Positions 16,347 to 24,033 of a DNA stretch of 36,221 bases are shown one piece after another. The notes under the pieces are model-generated. The model saw nothing but the letters and a program-made list of their open reading frames with translations. It was not told where the DNA came from and did not search any database. Origin of the DNA: Mesorhizobium tianshanense (lineage in GTDB: Bacteria > Pseudomonadota > Alphaproteobacteria > Rhizobiales > Rhizobiaceae). The stretch covers positions 1 to 36,221 of the forward strand of contig NZ_VLKT01000064.1 in the NCBI RefSeq assembly GCF_007830515.1, written 5' to 3'. The first letter of the stretch is position 1. Every line of letters starts with the position of its first letter. A program made the position numbers and the translations under genes.

Positions 16347-16375
16347 ATCATATATAAATGGTTTTATCGACGCAA
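16347..16375 (-). promoter_or_regulatory. Sigma-70-type promoter of the mobile mystery A/B operon
   Basis: Reading the minus strand, TTGCGT (16375-16370) and TATGAT (16352-16347) are separated by exactly 17 bases, with an AT-rich spacer. The start point would fall near 16340, giving a 55-base leader to the ATG at 16285. Overlap with the AT-rich stretch 16318-16360 is a plausible place for autorepression by protein A. Confidence 0.55.
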
Positions 16376-16379
16376 AGTG

Positions 16380-16722
16380 GGCACGAATAAATGAGCAGCC
16401 CGTGCTAATCACACGAGAACCGTCGTACCTGTAACTAAGTCTGGAGCGAGTGGGGCCGCGATCCGTCGTTGCGCGCGGGCCCTGCCGAACGAGGTGGACC
16501 CTGCCGGACGGATGACGAGGTCCGGATCCTGCTTCTGGAGCGGCCAATTGTCGGTTCTGAACCCAAAATGTCGGTAAGTTGACAATGCGTACGGTCAGAC
16601 AACGCGCAAAATCAGGAATTCTGAGGTTGGTACGGCGTTTGCTTGTTCGCGGCACCATCATCCGATCGCCTATGAGAGCGAGATGGATAGTTGCCAACAT
16701 TGAGCAAAGGCAGGAATTAGCT
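16380..16722. other. Intergenic region between divergent mobile mystery operon and RiPP locus
   Basis: No gene is recognised. TTGACA at 16579-16584 would suit a plus-strand -35 element for the precursor gene, but no clear -10 follows at 16-18 bases. The 300-base gap may contain an unrecognised activator site. The ribosome site for the leader gene, AGGAATTAGCT before ATG 16723, marks the end of the region. Confidence 0.4.
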
Positions 16723-16884
16723 ATGCCGAGAACTGACTTGGAGCGATTCGTCAACGATTTAGGCAAAAAAGGCAGTCTGCTTGAAAGGCTCAAACAACGC
16801 GCTGGAGGGCTTGCATCGATTGTGGCGATTGGAAAGAGCCTCGACTACAACATCACGCTTGAGGAGGTTAAAAGTTACATCTGA
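16723..16884 (+). CDS. Nif11-like leader peptide (RiPP precursor, N-terminal part)
   Basis: The 53 residues start at ATG 16723 (AGGA with 8-base spacing) and read MPRTDLERFVNDLGKKGSLLERLKQ then a GGLASIVAIGKSLDYNITLEEV ending. The LxxFVxxLxxxxxLxxxLK...AIGKSLDYxITLEEV pattern fits the Nif11-type leader family that guides maturases to ribosomally made peptides. Normal members continue past the helix EEVxxYI into a cleavage site and a core. Here a TGA (16882-16884) stops translation right after KSYI, but the same frame continues for 71 codons into a hydrophobic core-like peptide (see 16885-17100). The PoyD-like radical SAM gene follows. I take this as the leader half of the epimerase substrate. 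The TGA could be a mutation or a real separation of leader and core. Confidence 0.7.
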   Translation: MPRTDLERFVNDLGKKGSLLERLKQRAGGLASIVAIGKSLDYNITLEEVKSYI

Positions 16885-17100
16885 TCGAACAGACGACAGA
16901 AATCAATTAGTAAGAAGCTCGGCGCGATTACGGGACACAAGCGTTGTTCTGGCGCTTCGGCCTTGAGCAATCTTGTACAGACTACTGCGTTGGCTAATTC
17001 CGCCACGGATGTACCCATGAGCCCTGTGCAACTTAGGGAAAAGACTAGCGTCGCCGCAGTCGTTATAATTGTTGTAATTGTTGTTTTTGTCGCGACCTGA
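16885..17100 (+). other. In-frame continuation encoding a Val/Ile-rich RiPP core
   Basis: Directly after the leader TGA and in the same frame, 71 codons read SNRRQKSISKKLGAITGH, then KRCSGASALSNLVQTTALAN, then SATDVPMSPVQLREKTS and VAAVVIIVVIVVFVAT before TGA 17098-17100. The first piece resembles a leader end (xRRQxxSxxxLxAIxGG), with GH in place of GG. The last piece is an aliphatic stretch of the type epimerised by PoyD-family enzymes, where alternating D/L residues allow a beta-helix. Separate translation could start at TTG 16963 or ATG 17017, but neither has a strong ribosome site. So it is either the core of an interrupted precursor, a readthrough product, or an independent core peptide. 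The sequence is seen; its role is inferred from the neighbour gene. Confidence 0.6.
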
Positions 17101-17124
17101 TGTAATTTTAGCTCTAACCGCATT

Positions 17125-17138
17125 GGCTCGGACGAGCC
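17125..17138 (+). promoter_or_regulatory. Small hairpin between core and radical SAM gene
   Basis: GGCTC-GGAC-GAGCC forms a 5-bp GC-rich stem with a 4-base loop, located 24 bases after the core stop and 14 bases before the epimerase ATG. There is no T-run, so it is not a full terminator. It could reduce readthrough and make the precursor transcript more abundant than the enzyme message, an arrangement known from other RiPP loci. Confidence 0.3.
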
Positions 17139-17151
17139 GGTCTGAAGTAAC

Positions 17152-18666
17152 ATGAAAGCAAACCGTGTCGAGGATGAGATCATGCCATCAGGCCTACAAC
17201 GGGCCGCTTCAAGGGCTCACCTGTGCCCTCGGGGCGAACACTGGCAACAAATCTTTGACCGGCGCACGCCGGAGGAACGGCGCACGTTGTCACACGTCAA
17301 GCGCTTCATGGAGCGGCTGGCCGGTGACAGGGAGTTCCGCACGGCGCTTTTGGAGAACCTCGACGCCCCTCGAGCGGTAACAGAGCGCTACGGCATCGAA
17401 GTTGACCCAATGGAGATGCTGCCGCTCTGGTGCGGTGACTACCTGAAATACTGCTTCAAGCCGGAGTCTGCCCCGTGGCCGCTGGCTATGATGTGGGACG
17501 AGTATATGCGCGAGATGTTGCGCCATCGCGACCTCCTGCGCGACCAAGGCGAAATGTCGATGATCAACCCTCGCTTTCATGCCTGGCGCGAGCGCCAAAT
17601 CCGGCGCTGTAACGACGAATTGGGCGAATTGGCGCCGTCGATCACGCACCCCATCCTCGCTTTCGAGCTGAGCGAAGGCTGCACCGTCGGTTGCTGGTTC
17701 TGTGGCCTCTCGGCGGACCGCTTCAAGGGTTATTATGAATATAGCGAGGAGCATGCAGAGCTTTGGCGCGGCGTGGTCGGTGTCGCGAGCGAGATGTTTG
17801 GTTCGGCAGCCCGCACTGGCTTCTGCTACTGGGCCACAGATCCAATCGATAACCCGGACTACGACCGCTTTCTGTTCGACTACCATCAAATCACGGGCAC
17901 ATTGCCACAAACGACGACGGCCGCTCCGCTCAAGGATCAGGCACTCACCAGGCGCGTGCTCGAACTGTTCAAACGCTACGGTGGCGTGACGAATCGTTTC
18001 TCTGTGCTAAGTACGAACCATCTCAATCAGATTCACGCGGCGTTTTCGCCCGAGGACCTGATGGGGGTCGAACTCATCCTGCAGGGCAAGGAGGCGCCGA
18101 CCGCAAAGGCGTTCACCGGGCGCGCACGCGCGCGGAAGGAGAAACTCAAGGCAGCCAACAAAGATGATGCAATCGCCTTGCCGGAGGGCTATCCCACGAC
18201 GATCGCCTGTGTTTCCGGCTTCCTCGTAAATATGCTGCAGGGACGTTTACAACTGGTGACGCCGGTACCTGGTAGCGAACGCTGGCCTCTTGGGTACCGA
18301 ACCGTGGGTCAACGTTTCTTCAGGACGCCCGACGAGTTCCGCGAGGGGCTCCAGAGCATCATCGACGAGCATATGCTCGAAAGCCCACCTCCCAACCTAC
18401 CGATCCGCTTCCGCGGAGACCTGCAATACGAGGCAGGGAACCGGTGCTTCCATCTCCGCTCACGCAACATTGAACACCGGGTGCTCGACGAGGTCGTTCC
18501 GATTTCCGTTGGCGATCTAATCGCGTGCGGCAACTGTACAGCCTCGGAGCTGATTATGCGGGTCACGACGGACGGAGCGAGCGCCCTTGCAGTCGCCGAC
18601 CTGCTCGATCAGCTATACGCGGCCGGGGTGATCGAAGAGGACCTCGACAGCCTTGCCGCCGCATAG
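17152..18666 (+). CDS. PoyD-like radical SAM peptide epimerase (RiPP maturase)
   Basis: The 504 residues carry the radical SAM cluster motif CTVGCWFC (Cys177, Cys181, Cys184), preceded by the conserved NPRFHAWRERQIRRCNDELG block and the FELSEGC lead-in. These belong to the radical SAM RiPP amino-acid epimerase family (PoyD, OspD, AvpD). Such enzymes abstract the alpha hydrogen of selected residues in a precursor peptide and return it on the other face, making D-amino acids; a Cys in the C-terminal half donates the hydrogen. Cys353 (IACVSGFLVNM) is my best candidate. ATG 17152 has only a weak site; ATG 17182 (MPSGLQRA) has GAGG upstream and is possible. The precursor-like frames lie just upstream. 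No methyltransferase or protease gene follows before the IS element. Confidence 0.85.
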   Translation: MKANRVEDEIMPSGLQRAASRAHLCPRGEHWQQIFDRRTPEERRTLSHVKRFMERLAGDREFRTALLENLDAPRAVTERYGIEVDPMEMLPLWCGDYLKYCFKPESAPWPLAMMWDEYMREMLRHRDLLRDQGEMSMINPRFHAWRERQIRRCNDELGELAPSITHPILAFELSEGCTVGCWFCGLSADRFKGYYEYSEEHAELWRGVVGVASEMFGSAARTGFCYWATDPIDNPDYDRFLFDYHQITGTLPQTTTAAPLKDQALTRRVLELFKRYGGVTNRFSVLSTNHLNQIHAAFSPEDLMGVELILQGKEAPTAKAFTGRARARKEKLKAANKDDAIALPEGYPTTIACVSGFLVNMLQGRLQLVTPVPGSERWPLGYRTVGQRFFRTPDEFREGLQSIIDEHMLESPPPNLPIRFRGDLQYEAGNRCFHLRSRNIEHRVLDEVVPISVGDLIACGNCTASELIMRVTTDGASALAVADLLDQLYAAGVIEEDLDSLAAA

Positions 18667-18745
18667 CACGGCCCGCCATCTCATCCTCCTTCGGCTCAAC
18701 GAAGATTTGCAACAGAACCATCTGACGAGCATTCCCATTCTGCCC

Positions 18746-18754
18746 CTAAACTAG
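18746..18754. repeat. Left 9-bp target-site duplication of the ISNCY element
   Basis: CTAAACTAG is repeated exactly at 18746-18754 and 20418-20426, directly outside the inverted repeats. It shows that the element inserted as a unit and has not recombined since. Confidence 0.8.
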
Positions 18755-20417
18755 TTTCCGTCCATAAACGGCAAACTCTTGATTTTGTTTGGTAAATCGT
18801 ATCTTTGCGCGGGCAAAGCCCGGCGGTTTCAGGTAAACTTTGGTCTCATGCCACTGATTCCAAAGGCCTGCTACCGCCGGAGCCGACAATGCGCCAAGAA
18901 CGCACCGTCCAAGCCAGTATATTCGATCTTTTCGCCACGCACGAGATCGGCCATGAGTTGAAGGCGATGTCGCAGTGGCTGGATGAGCATCGCGACCTGC
19001 TTGGTCTGGTGGTGCGAGATCTGGGTCGACGTGGCGTCAAGGCCACCGGACGGCAAGGGCTGCCGGCCGAAGCGGTATTGCGCTGCGCGCTCCTCAAGCA
19101 ATACCGCCAACTGAGCTATCAGGAGCTGGCCTTCCATCTGGAGGACTCCGCATCGTTTCGGGCTTTTGCGCGGCTGCCGTGGTCATGGAGCCCGCAGAAG
19201 TCGGTGCTGCAAAAGACGATCAGCGCGATCCGGCCTGGGACCTGGGAAGAGATCAATCGGGCACTGCTGTCGAGCGCCCAGCAGACGCAGCTCGAAGATG
19301 GGAGTGTCGTGCGGCTGGACAGCACTGTCACCGCAGCACCGATCCATGAGCCAAGCGACAGCAGCCTGCTGTGGGACGCGGTGCGGATCATGGTGCGCCT
19401 GCTGAAGCAAGCCGATGCCTTGGTCGGCGATGCCAGCTTGGCATGGCGAGATCATCGCCGCGCGGCCAAGAAGCGCGCTCGCAAGATCCAGTTCACACGT
19501 GGTCGACCCAATCGTGTCCAACTCTACCGTGAGCTGATCGCGATCGCCTGCGGGACCTTGGCATATCTGAAGCAAACGACCGAGCGATTGGCCGTGGCGA
19601 GCGATCCGCTCATCGAACTATGGCAGGCCCAGGTCCGTCACTATCAGCCGCTGATCGAACGCATCATCACACAAAGCGAGCGGCGGGTGCTGGCCGGCGA
19701 CCCGGTGCCGGCCAGCGAGAAGCTGGTCAGCCTGTTCGAACCCCATGCCGATATCATCGTCAAAGGCGGCCGTGACGTCGAATACGGCCATAAACTCAAC
19801 CTGATCACCGGCAGGAGCGGCATGATCCTCGATCTGGTGATCGAGGCGGGCAATCCGCGCGACAGCGATCGGTTACTGCCGATGCTGGAGCGCCACATCG
19901 CCTTCTATGGTCAAGCACCGCTGCAGGCGGCGGCCGATGGCGGCTTCGCCAGTCGCGACAACCTGGCCAAAGCGAAGGCCTGGGGCGTTCGCGATATGGC
20001 ATTCCACAAGAAAGCCGGCCTCAGGATCGAGGACATGGTCCGAAGCAATTGGGTCTACCGCAAGCTACGCAACTTCCGCGCCGGCATCGAAGCCGGAATA
20101 TCATGCCTCAAGCGCGCTTATGGCTTGGCGCGTTGCACCTGGCGCGGCTTTGACCACTTCAAGACCTATGTCTGGTCCTCAATCGTGGCTTACAACCTCG
20201 TCCTCTTTACACGCCTCAAGCCGACCTGACGCCGGTCCGCTGTTTGGAATGCGTGGTACCGGCTGACGCCGGTCTCGCGGCATGTACGGCCGCGCGCGCC
20301 GTGACGACATTTTGCCGACAACCAGCGCGCGCTCGCCTGCCCACGCCCCGACAATCGCTTCCGGACGAGGGTAAGTGCCTGTAAACGCGGTAAAATATAC
20401 GCGTTTATGGACGGAAA
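18755..20417 (+). mobile_element. Intact ISNCY-family insertion sequence (1663 bp)
   Basis: Perfect 16-bp inverted repeats TTTCCGTCCATAAACG at 18755-18770 and, as complement, at 20402-20417 bracket a single transposase gene. They are flanked by 9-bp direct repeats CTAAACTAG. The element lies 79 bases downstream of the radical SAM epimerase gene and may have separated it from further biosynthetic genes, though nothing recognisable follows on the far side. Confidence 0.9.
18889..20229 (+). CDS. ISNCY-family transposase
   Basis: The 446 residues begin MRQERTVQASIFDLFATHEIG (ATG 18889, with GGAG about 8 bases upstream; an open frame reaches higher without need). The sequence pattern (LRCALLKQYRQLSYQELAFHLEDSASFRAFARL; VVRLDSTVTAAPIHEPSDSSLLWDAVRIM; FEPHADIIVKGGRDVEYGHKLN; AADGGFASRDNLAKAK; NFRAGIEAGISCLKRAYGLAR) is typical of ISNCY transposases common in rhizobia. 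The acidic residues in VRLDSTVT, the AADGGF block and the GIEAGIS block are candidates for the DDE triad. The gene is full length and bounded by intact inverted repeats, so it is probably functional. It would catalyse transposition of its own element. Confidence 0.92.
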   Translation: MRQERTVQASIFDLFATHEIGHELKAMSQWLDEHRDLLGLVVRDLGRRGVKATGRQGLPAEAVLRCALLKQYRQLSYQELAFHLEDSASFRAFARLPWSWSPQKSVLQKTISAIRPGTWEEINRALLSSAQQTQLEDGSVVRLDSTVTAAPIHEPSDSSLLWDAVRIMVRLLKQADALVGDASLAWRDHRRAAKKRARKIQFTRGRPNRVQLYRELIAIACGTLAYLKQTTERLAVASDPLIELWQAQVRHYQPLIERIITQSERRVLAGDPVPASEKLVSLFEPHADIIVKGGRDVEYGHKLNLITGRSGMILDLVIEAGNPRDSDRLLPMLERHIAFYGQAPLQAAADGGFASRDNLAKAKAWGVRDMAFHKKAGLRIEDMVRSNWVYRKLRNFRAGIEAGISCLKRAYGLARCTWRGFDHFKTYVWSSIVAYNLVLFTRLKPT

Positions 20418-20426
20418 CTAAACTAG
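20418..20426. repeat. Right 9-bp target-site duplication of the ISNCY element
   Basis: CTAAACTAG, identical to 18746-18754. See the left copy. Removing the element and one repeat restores the pre-insertion sequence, in which no gene is obviously interrupted. Confidence 0.8.
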
Positions 20427-20713
20427 AAACCCGACTTTGCGCACAACCGGCATTCATGATCGCGACAGCGGACAGGTTGCCAGCCAGACCCGCGTAAACG
20501 ACAGACGTGTCGCCTGAAAATAGTCCGCGAGGGCCGCCGGATCGCTCGCAAGGCCTCATCGTCGACAATGCAGACGCTTGGTCTCGTCGAGAGATACCTC
20601 TAGCGCCTTTGCTCGGGTTGCCGAGCCGCCCGTCGGCTCCCATCGAGGAGCCGTCCTACATTCACATGTTCGCTTGCTCGATAACCGATCTGCGAACCGC
20701 GCAAGCGGACGCT

Positions 20714-22171
20714 TCAGATGCCGCCTATGCAAAGGTATTTCATTTCGAGGTAATCCTCGAGGCCATGGCGGGAACCCTCCCGCCCGATGCCGGACTGCTT
20801 GATCCCGCCGAAGGGTGCCGCTTCCGAGGACATGCGTCCGGTGTTGATGCCCACCATGCCATATTCCAAGGCCTCGGCTACACGCCAGACACGCTTCAGG
20901 TTTGAGGCATAAAAATAGGCGGCGAGGCCGTAAATCGTGTCGTTGGCCTCACGTACCACCTCATCCGCATCTTCGAAGCGAATGATCGGAGCCAAGGGTC
21001 CAAATGTTTCTTCTTGCGCCACAGTCATTTCGCTGGAGACCTTGGCGAGGACCGTCGGTTGGAAAAAAGTGCCGTTCGTGCCGATGCGTTTGCCCCCGCA
21101 TCGAATTGTGCCGCCTTTTGCGACGGCATCGGCGATATGGGATTCGATCTTGGCCAGAGCTTGCTTGTCGATGAGCGGTCCGATGTCCACTCCGAGAGCG
21201 AAGCCGTCGCCAACCGATAGGCGCCGGACTTTCTCCACGAATTTCTCGACGAACTCATCGTGAAAGCGCGACTGGACATAAAGGCGGTTCGCCGAAACGC
21301 AGGTCTGGCCGGCATTGCGGAACTTCGCCTGGATCGCTCCGTCAACCGCAGCGTCGATATCGGCGTCGTCGAAGACGATGAAAGGTGCATTGCCGCCCAA
21401 CTCGAGGCTGACCTTCTTGATCTGGTCCGAGCACTGGCGCATCAGCAGCCGGCCAACCTCGGTCGAGCCGGTGAAGCTGATCTTGCGGACCTTGGGGTTG
21501 GTGCAGAGTTCACGGCCGACGCCATCACCTTCGGACGCATAGATCAGGTTGACGACGCCTTCGGGAAACCCAGCCCGGTGGGCGAGGGCGAACATTGCGC
21601 CAGCCACGAGCGGCGTCTGTTCAGCAGGCTTGAGGATGATCGTGCAGCCCGCCGCTAGGGCCGGCGAGATCTTGCGCGCTACCATCGAGGCGGGAAAATT
21701 CCATGGCGTGATCGTGCCGACGACGCCGATGGGCTGCTTGATCACCAGCATTCGGCGGTCCGTCGACGGTGCCGAGATCGTCTCGCCATAGATGCGATTG
21801 GCCTCTTCGGCGTACCATTGTAGATACGCCGCCGCATGCGATACCTCCGACTTGGCTTCCGCAAGCGGCTTACCCATCTCGGCGGTGAGAATCGCGGCGA
21901 GATCGCCGGCGTGGTCGACGATCAACTGATGCCATCGCCACAGAACGTCGCTGCGCTCACGTGCGGTCAACGCCGCCCATCCAGGCTGCGCGATATAGGC
22001 TTTGTCGATCGCAGCGCGTGCCTCCTCCGCGCCCATCTCGGGGAGTTCTGCCAGCACTTCGCCGGTCGATGGATTGAAGACCTCGAATGTCCGGCCGCTA
22101 CCAGGCGTGACAAGTGCCGGCAGGCGGTCGATGGCTCCAAACAGGTCGGGGGATTTCAGGTGGCGGATCAT
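20714..22171 (-). CDS. gabD: NAD(P)-dependent succinate-semialdehyde-type dehydrogenase
   Basis: The 485 residues belong to the aldehyde dehydrogenase superfamily: PWNFP at 156-160, the FTGSTEVG nucleotide-binding block, the general base Glu257 in LELGGNAP, the nucleophile Cys291 in NAGQTCVSANR and ETFGPLAPI. The order FEVFNPSTGEVLAELPEM at the N-terminus and MSSEAAPFGGIKQSGIGREGS near the C-terminus is typical of GabD-like succinate-semialdehyde dehydrogenases, which oxidise the semialdehyde to succinate in GABA catabolism. Related semialdehydes cannot be excluded. I prefer ATG 22171 (MIRHLKSPDLF, the usual family start) to the ATG at 22219; neither has a clear ribosome site. No gabT or transporter is adjacent, so the gene stands alone. 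Intact. No transmembrane segment; cytoplasmic. Confidence 0.85.
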   Translation of the reverse strand: MIRHLKSPDLFGAIDRLPALVTPGSGRTFEVFNPSTGEVLAELPEMGAEEARAAIDKAYIAQPGWAALTARERSDVLWRWHQLIVDHAGDLAAILTAEMGKPLAEAKSEVSHAAAYLQWYAEEANRIYGETISAPSTDRRMLVIKQPIGVVGTITPWNFPASMVARKISPALAAGCTIILKPAEQTPLVAGAMFALAHRAGFPEGVVNLIYASEGDGVGRELCTNPKVRKISFTGSTEVGRLLMRQCSDQIKKVSLELGGNAPFIVFDDADIDAAVDGAIQAKFRNAGQTCVSANRLYVQSRFHDEFVEKFVEKVRRLSVGDGFALGVDIGPLIDKQALAKIESHIADAVAKGGTIRCGGKRIGTNGTFFQPTVLAKVSSEMTVAQEETFGPLAPIIRFEDADEVVREANDTIYGLAAYFYASNLKRVWRVAEALEYGMVGINTGRMSSEAAPFGGIKQSGIGREGSRHGLEDYLEMKYLCIGGI

Positions 22172-22219
22172 CGGCAGGCACAGGGGCAATACCGGATTCC
22201 TCCTCAACGCAGCGGACAT

Positions 22220-22634
22220 TTATGTCGGCAGGGTGTTGGTATGTATTCCCCACAGCCGGGTTCCTTATAGGGCCTCGGCCAGACGGCTGGTAGACCACCG
22301 TATCTAACTGGAAAGGGAAAATACTTTGAATTCTCTAATCGGTGCTCGCGACCCTCGTTAGGCGAAAAAATCGGACGTCGGCTTCGCCACCCGCACGCAG
22401 TGCATGCTGGTGGCGGCCTACAATGTGCGGACTACGGCCAGCGTCCTCTATCCACCCGAAGAGAGGCTGGCGACAATCAGACGAGTCGGCTGCTTGAACC
22501 AGCAAATGCCTTGCAGGGCCCTCCAAAACCGCTCCGCGGGCCTTTAAAAAACCTCACTAGCCCACCGAACCGGACTTCACTCCACACGCGAAAAGGCCTC
22601 ACAAGGAGACAAGGGGACGAATGGGCTCCTGGGT
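22220..22634. other. Region without a recognised gene
   Basis: About 400 bases between the aldehyde dehydrogenase and the M16 peptidase. Short open frames on both strands have no recognisable sequence or ribosome site. I see no convincing promoter or terminator. Confidence 0.4.
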
Positions 22635-24029
22635 TTATCCTTTGCCCCCCAGCGGCGGGCCGACCACCATAATGGCGGGCTCGGCCGAAAGCAGCTTCTT
22701 CGCCGCAGCCTTGACCTGTTCGAGCGTCACCTGATCGATGAGGGCGGAGCGGCGCTGGATGTAGTCGATGCCGCGATTATCGAGCTGCAACTCGACCAGC
22801 GTGGCTGCAATCGAGCTGGAGGAATCCAGATGGTTGATGGGAAAGGCGCCGATCAGATATTTTTTGCTCGCCTCGAGCTCGGCCTCCGTCGGCCCCTTCT
22901 CCGCCAGCTCCTTCACCACTTGGCGCAAGATGCTCAGCGTCTCGGCGGCGCGGTCCGACCGTGTCGCCGTTGTAACCAGCAGCGCATGAGAATGCTCGTT
23001 ATCGACCAGATAAGAGCCGACGCCATAGGCAAGGCCGCGCTTTTCGCGCACCTCCTCCCACAGGCGCGACGTGAAGGGCGAGCCGCCGAGGATATCGTTC
23101 ATCAACACCACGGCAAAGTAGTCCGGCGCGCTGCGCTTCACCCCAGGCCAGGCCAGCTGGAGCGAGGTCTGCGGCAGGTCGTAGTTCTCCTCCACCTGCT
23201 GGCCGAGCTTGGGATCGATATCGGCAACGGGGGAGAGCGTCTGCTTCTGAGGCAATTCGCCGAACAGCTGGTCGAGCTTTTCACTCAGCCTCTTCGCGTC
23301 AATGTCTCCGACCACGGCAACATGCAGCCCGCCGCGAGCGAAAGTGGCCTTGTGGAAGGCGCCGAGATCGGCCGGCGTGACGCCGGCGAGGCTCTCTTTG
23401 GTCCCTACGTCCGGCCTCGAATAGGGGTGCGCGCCGTAGATCGCGCGCAGCCATTTGCGCTCGGCGATCGCCTTGGGGTCGCGCTCACTGGCGCTGATGC
23501 CGGAGAGGATCTGGGCACGGATGCGGTCGATCGGCTCCTGGTCGAAGCGCGGCCTGTTGACAGCGAGCCGAAGCAGATCGAAAGCGGCGTCCTTCCGCAG
23601 GGAAAGCATGCGCATCGAGCCATAAATGCCGTCGCGCTGCGCTTCGAAGCTCATCTCGGCGCCGGCATCGTCGAGCTTCACCTGGAAGGCATCACTGTCG
23701 AGATCGCCGGCGCCCTCGGCGAACAGGCCGGTCATCAGATGAGCGAGCCCCTGCTTGCCGACCGGGTCCTGGGTGGTGCCGCCGTCGAAGACAAAGCGGA
23801 TGGCGACAATCGGCACCGTATGGTCCTCCACCAGCCAGGCGGTGATGCCCTTTTGCGATTTCACCTCCTGGATGGTCATCGCCGCACGGGCGGTGAGCGC
23901 CGGCAGGATGAGGAAAAGAACGGCGAGGAGAAGGATGGCCAGCGGGGTGACGAGCCGCGCGGCCCTCCCTTCTCCCAGAAGGGGAGAAGGCAAGGCGTGC
24001 GCGAAGGCGCGGCGGTGTTGGTTCGTCAT
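22635..24029 (-). CDS. M16-family peptidase homologue lacking the zinc motif
   Basis: About 464 residues with the pitrilysin/processing-peptidase fold: VRFVFDGGTTQDPVGKQGLAHLMTGLFAEG near the start, HVAVVGDIDA, and the second-domain signature RLWEEVREKRGLAYGVGSYL. Active members have HxxEH; here the equivalent stretch is AHLMTGLF, so this chain cannot bind zinc and probably acts as the partner of the active subunit encoded just upstream. A signal peptide or membrane anchor lies at about 27-50 (VTPLAILLLAVLFLILPALTARAA). In front of it, LPSPLLGEGRA is encoded by a palindromic repeat element. The start is ATG 24029, or GTG 24032 one codon earlier; GGAG lies 7-10 bases upstream and the stop of the previous gene is 1-4 bases away, so the two genes form an operon. 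Confidence 0.88.
   Translation of the reverse strand: MTNQHRRAFAHALPSPLLGEGRAARLVTPLAILLLAVLFLILPALTARAAMTIQEVKSQKGITAWLVEDHTVPIVAIRFVFDGGTTQDPVGKQGLAHLMTGLFAEGAGDLDSDAFQVKLDDAGAEMSFEAQRDGIYGSMRMLSLRKDAAFDLLRLAVNRPRFDQEPIDRIRAQILSGISASERDPKAIAERKWLRAIYGAHPYSRPDVGTKESLAGVTPADLGAFHKATFARGGLHVAVVGDIDAKRLSEKLDQLFGELPQKQTLSPVADIDPKLGQQVEENYDLPQTSLQLAWPGVKRSAPDYFAVVLMNDILGGSPFTSRLWEEVREKRGLAYGVGSYLVDNEHSHALLVTTATRSDRAAETLSILRQVVKELAEKGPTEAELEASKKYLIGAFPINHLDSSSSIAATLVELQLDNRGIDYIQRRSALIDQVTLEQVKAAAKKLLSAEPAIMVVGPPLGGKG
23968..23992. repeat. Palindromic intergenic-type repeat inside a coding region
   Basis: CCTTCTCCC-AGAAG-GGGAGAAGG is a perfect 9-bp inverted repeat with a short loop. Sequences of this kind are abundant as intergenic mosaic elements in rhizobia. 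Here it sits in the N-terminal, signal-peptide-proximal part of the inactive M16 gene and is translated in frame as LPSPLLGEG. Confidence 0.5.
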
Positions 24030-24033
24030 CACA

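Noticed and set aside
16318..16351. Start of mobile mystery protein A at 16351
   Set aside because: The extra 22 residues are encoded by an AT-rich promoter stretch with a good -10; the family start is MNAKQ at 16285.
16875..17183. 102-codon minus-strand frame opposite the core peptide
   Set aside because: It has no ribosome site, and its composition (runs of Thr and Ile) is the mirror of the Val/Ile codons on the plus strand.
20632..20655. Hairpin GGCTCC-CATCGA-GGAGCC as a terminator
   Set aside because: No T-run on either side and no clear gene end next to it.
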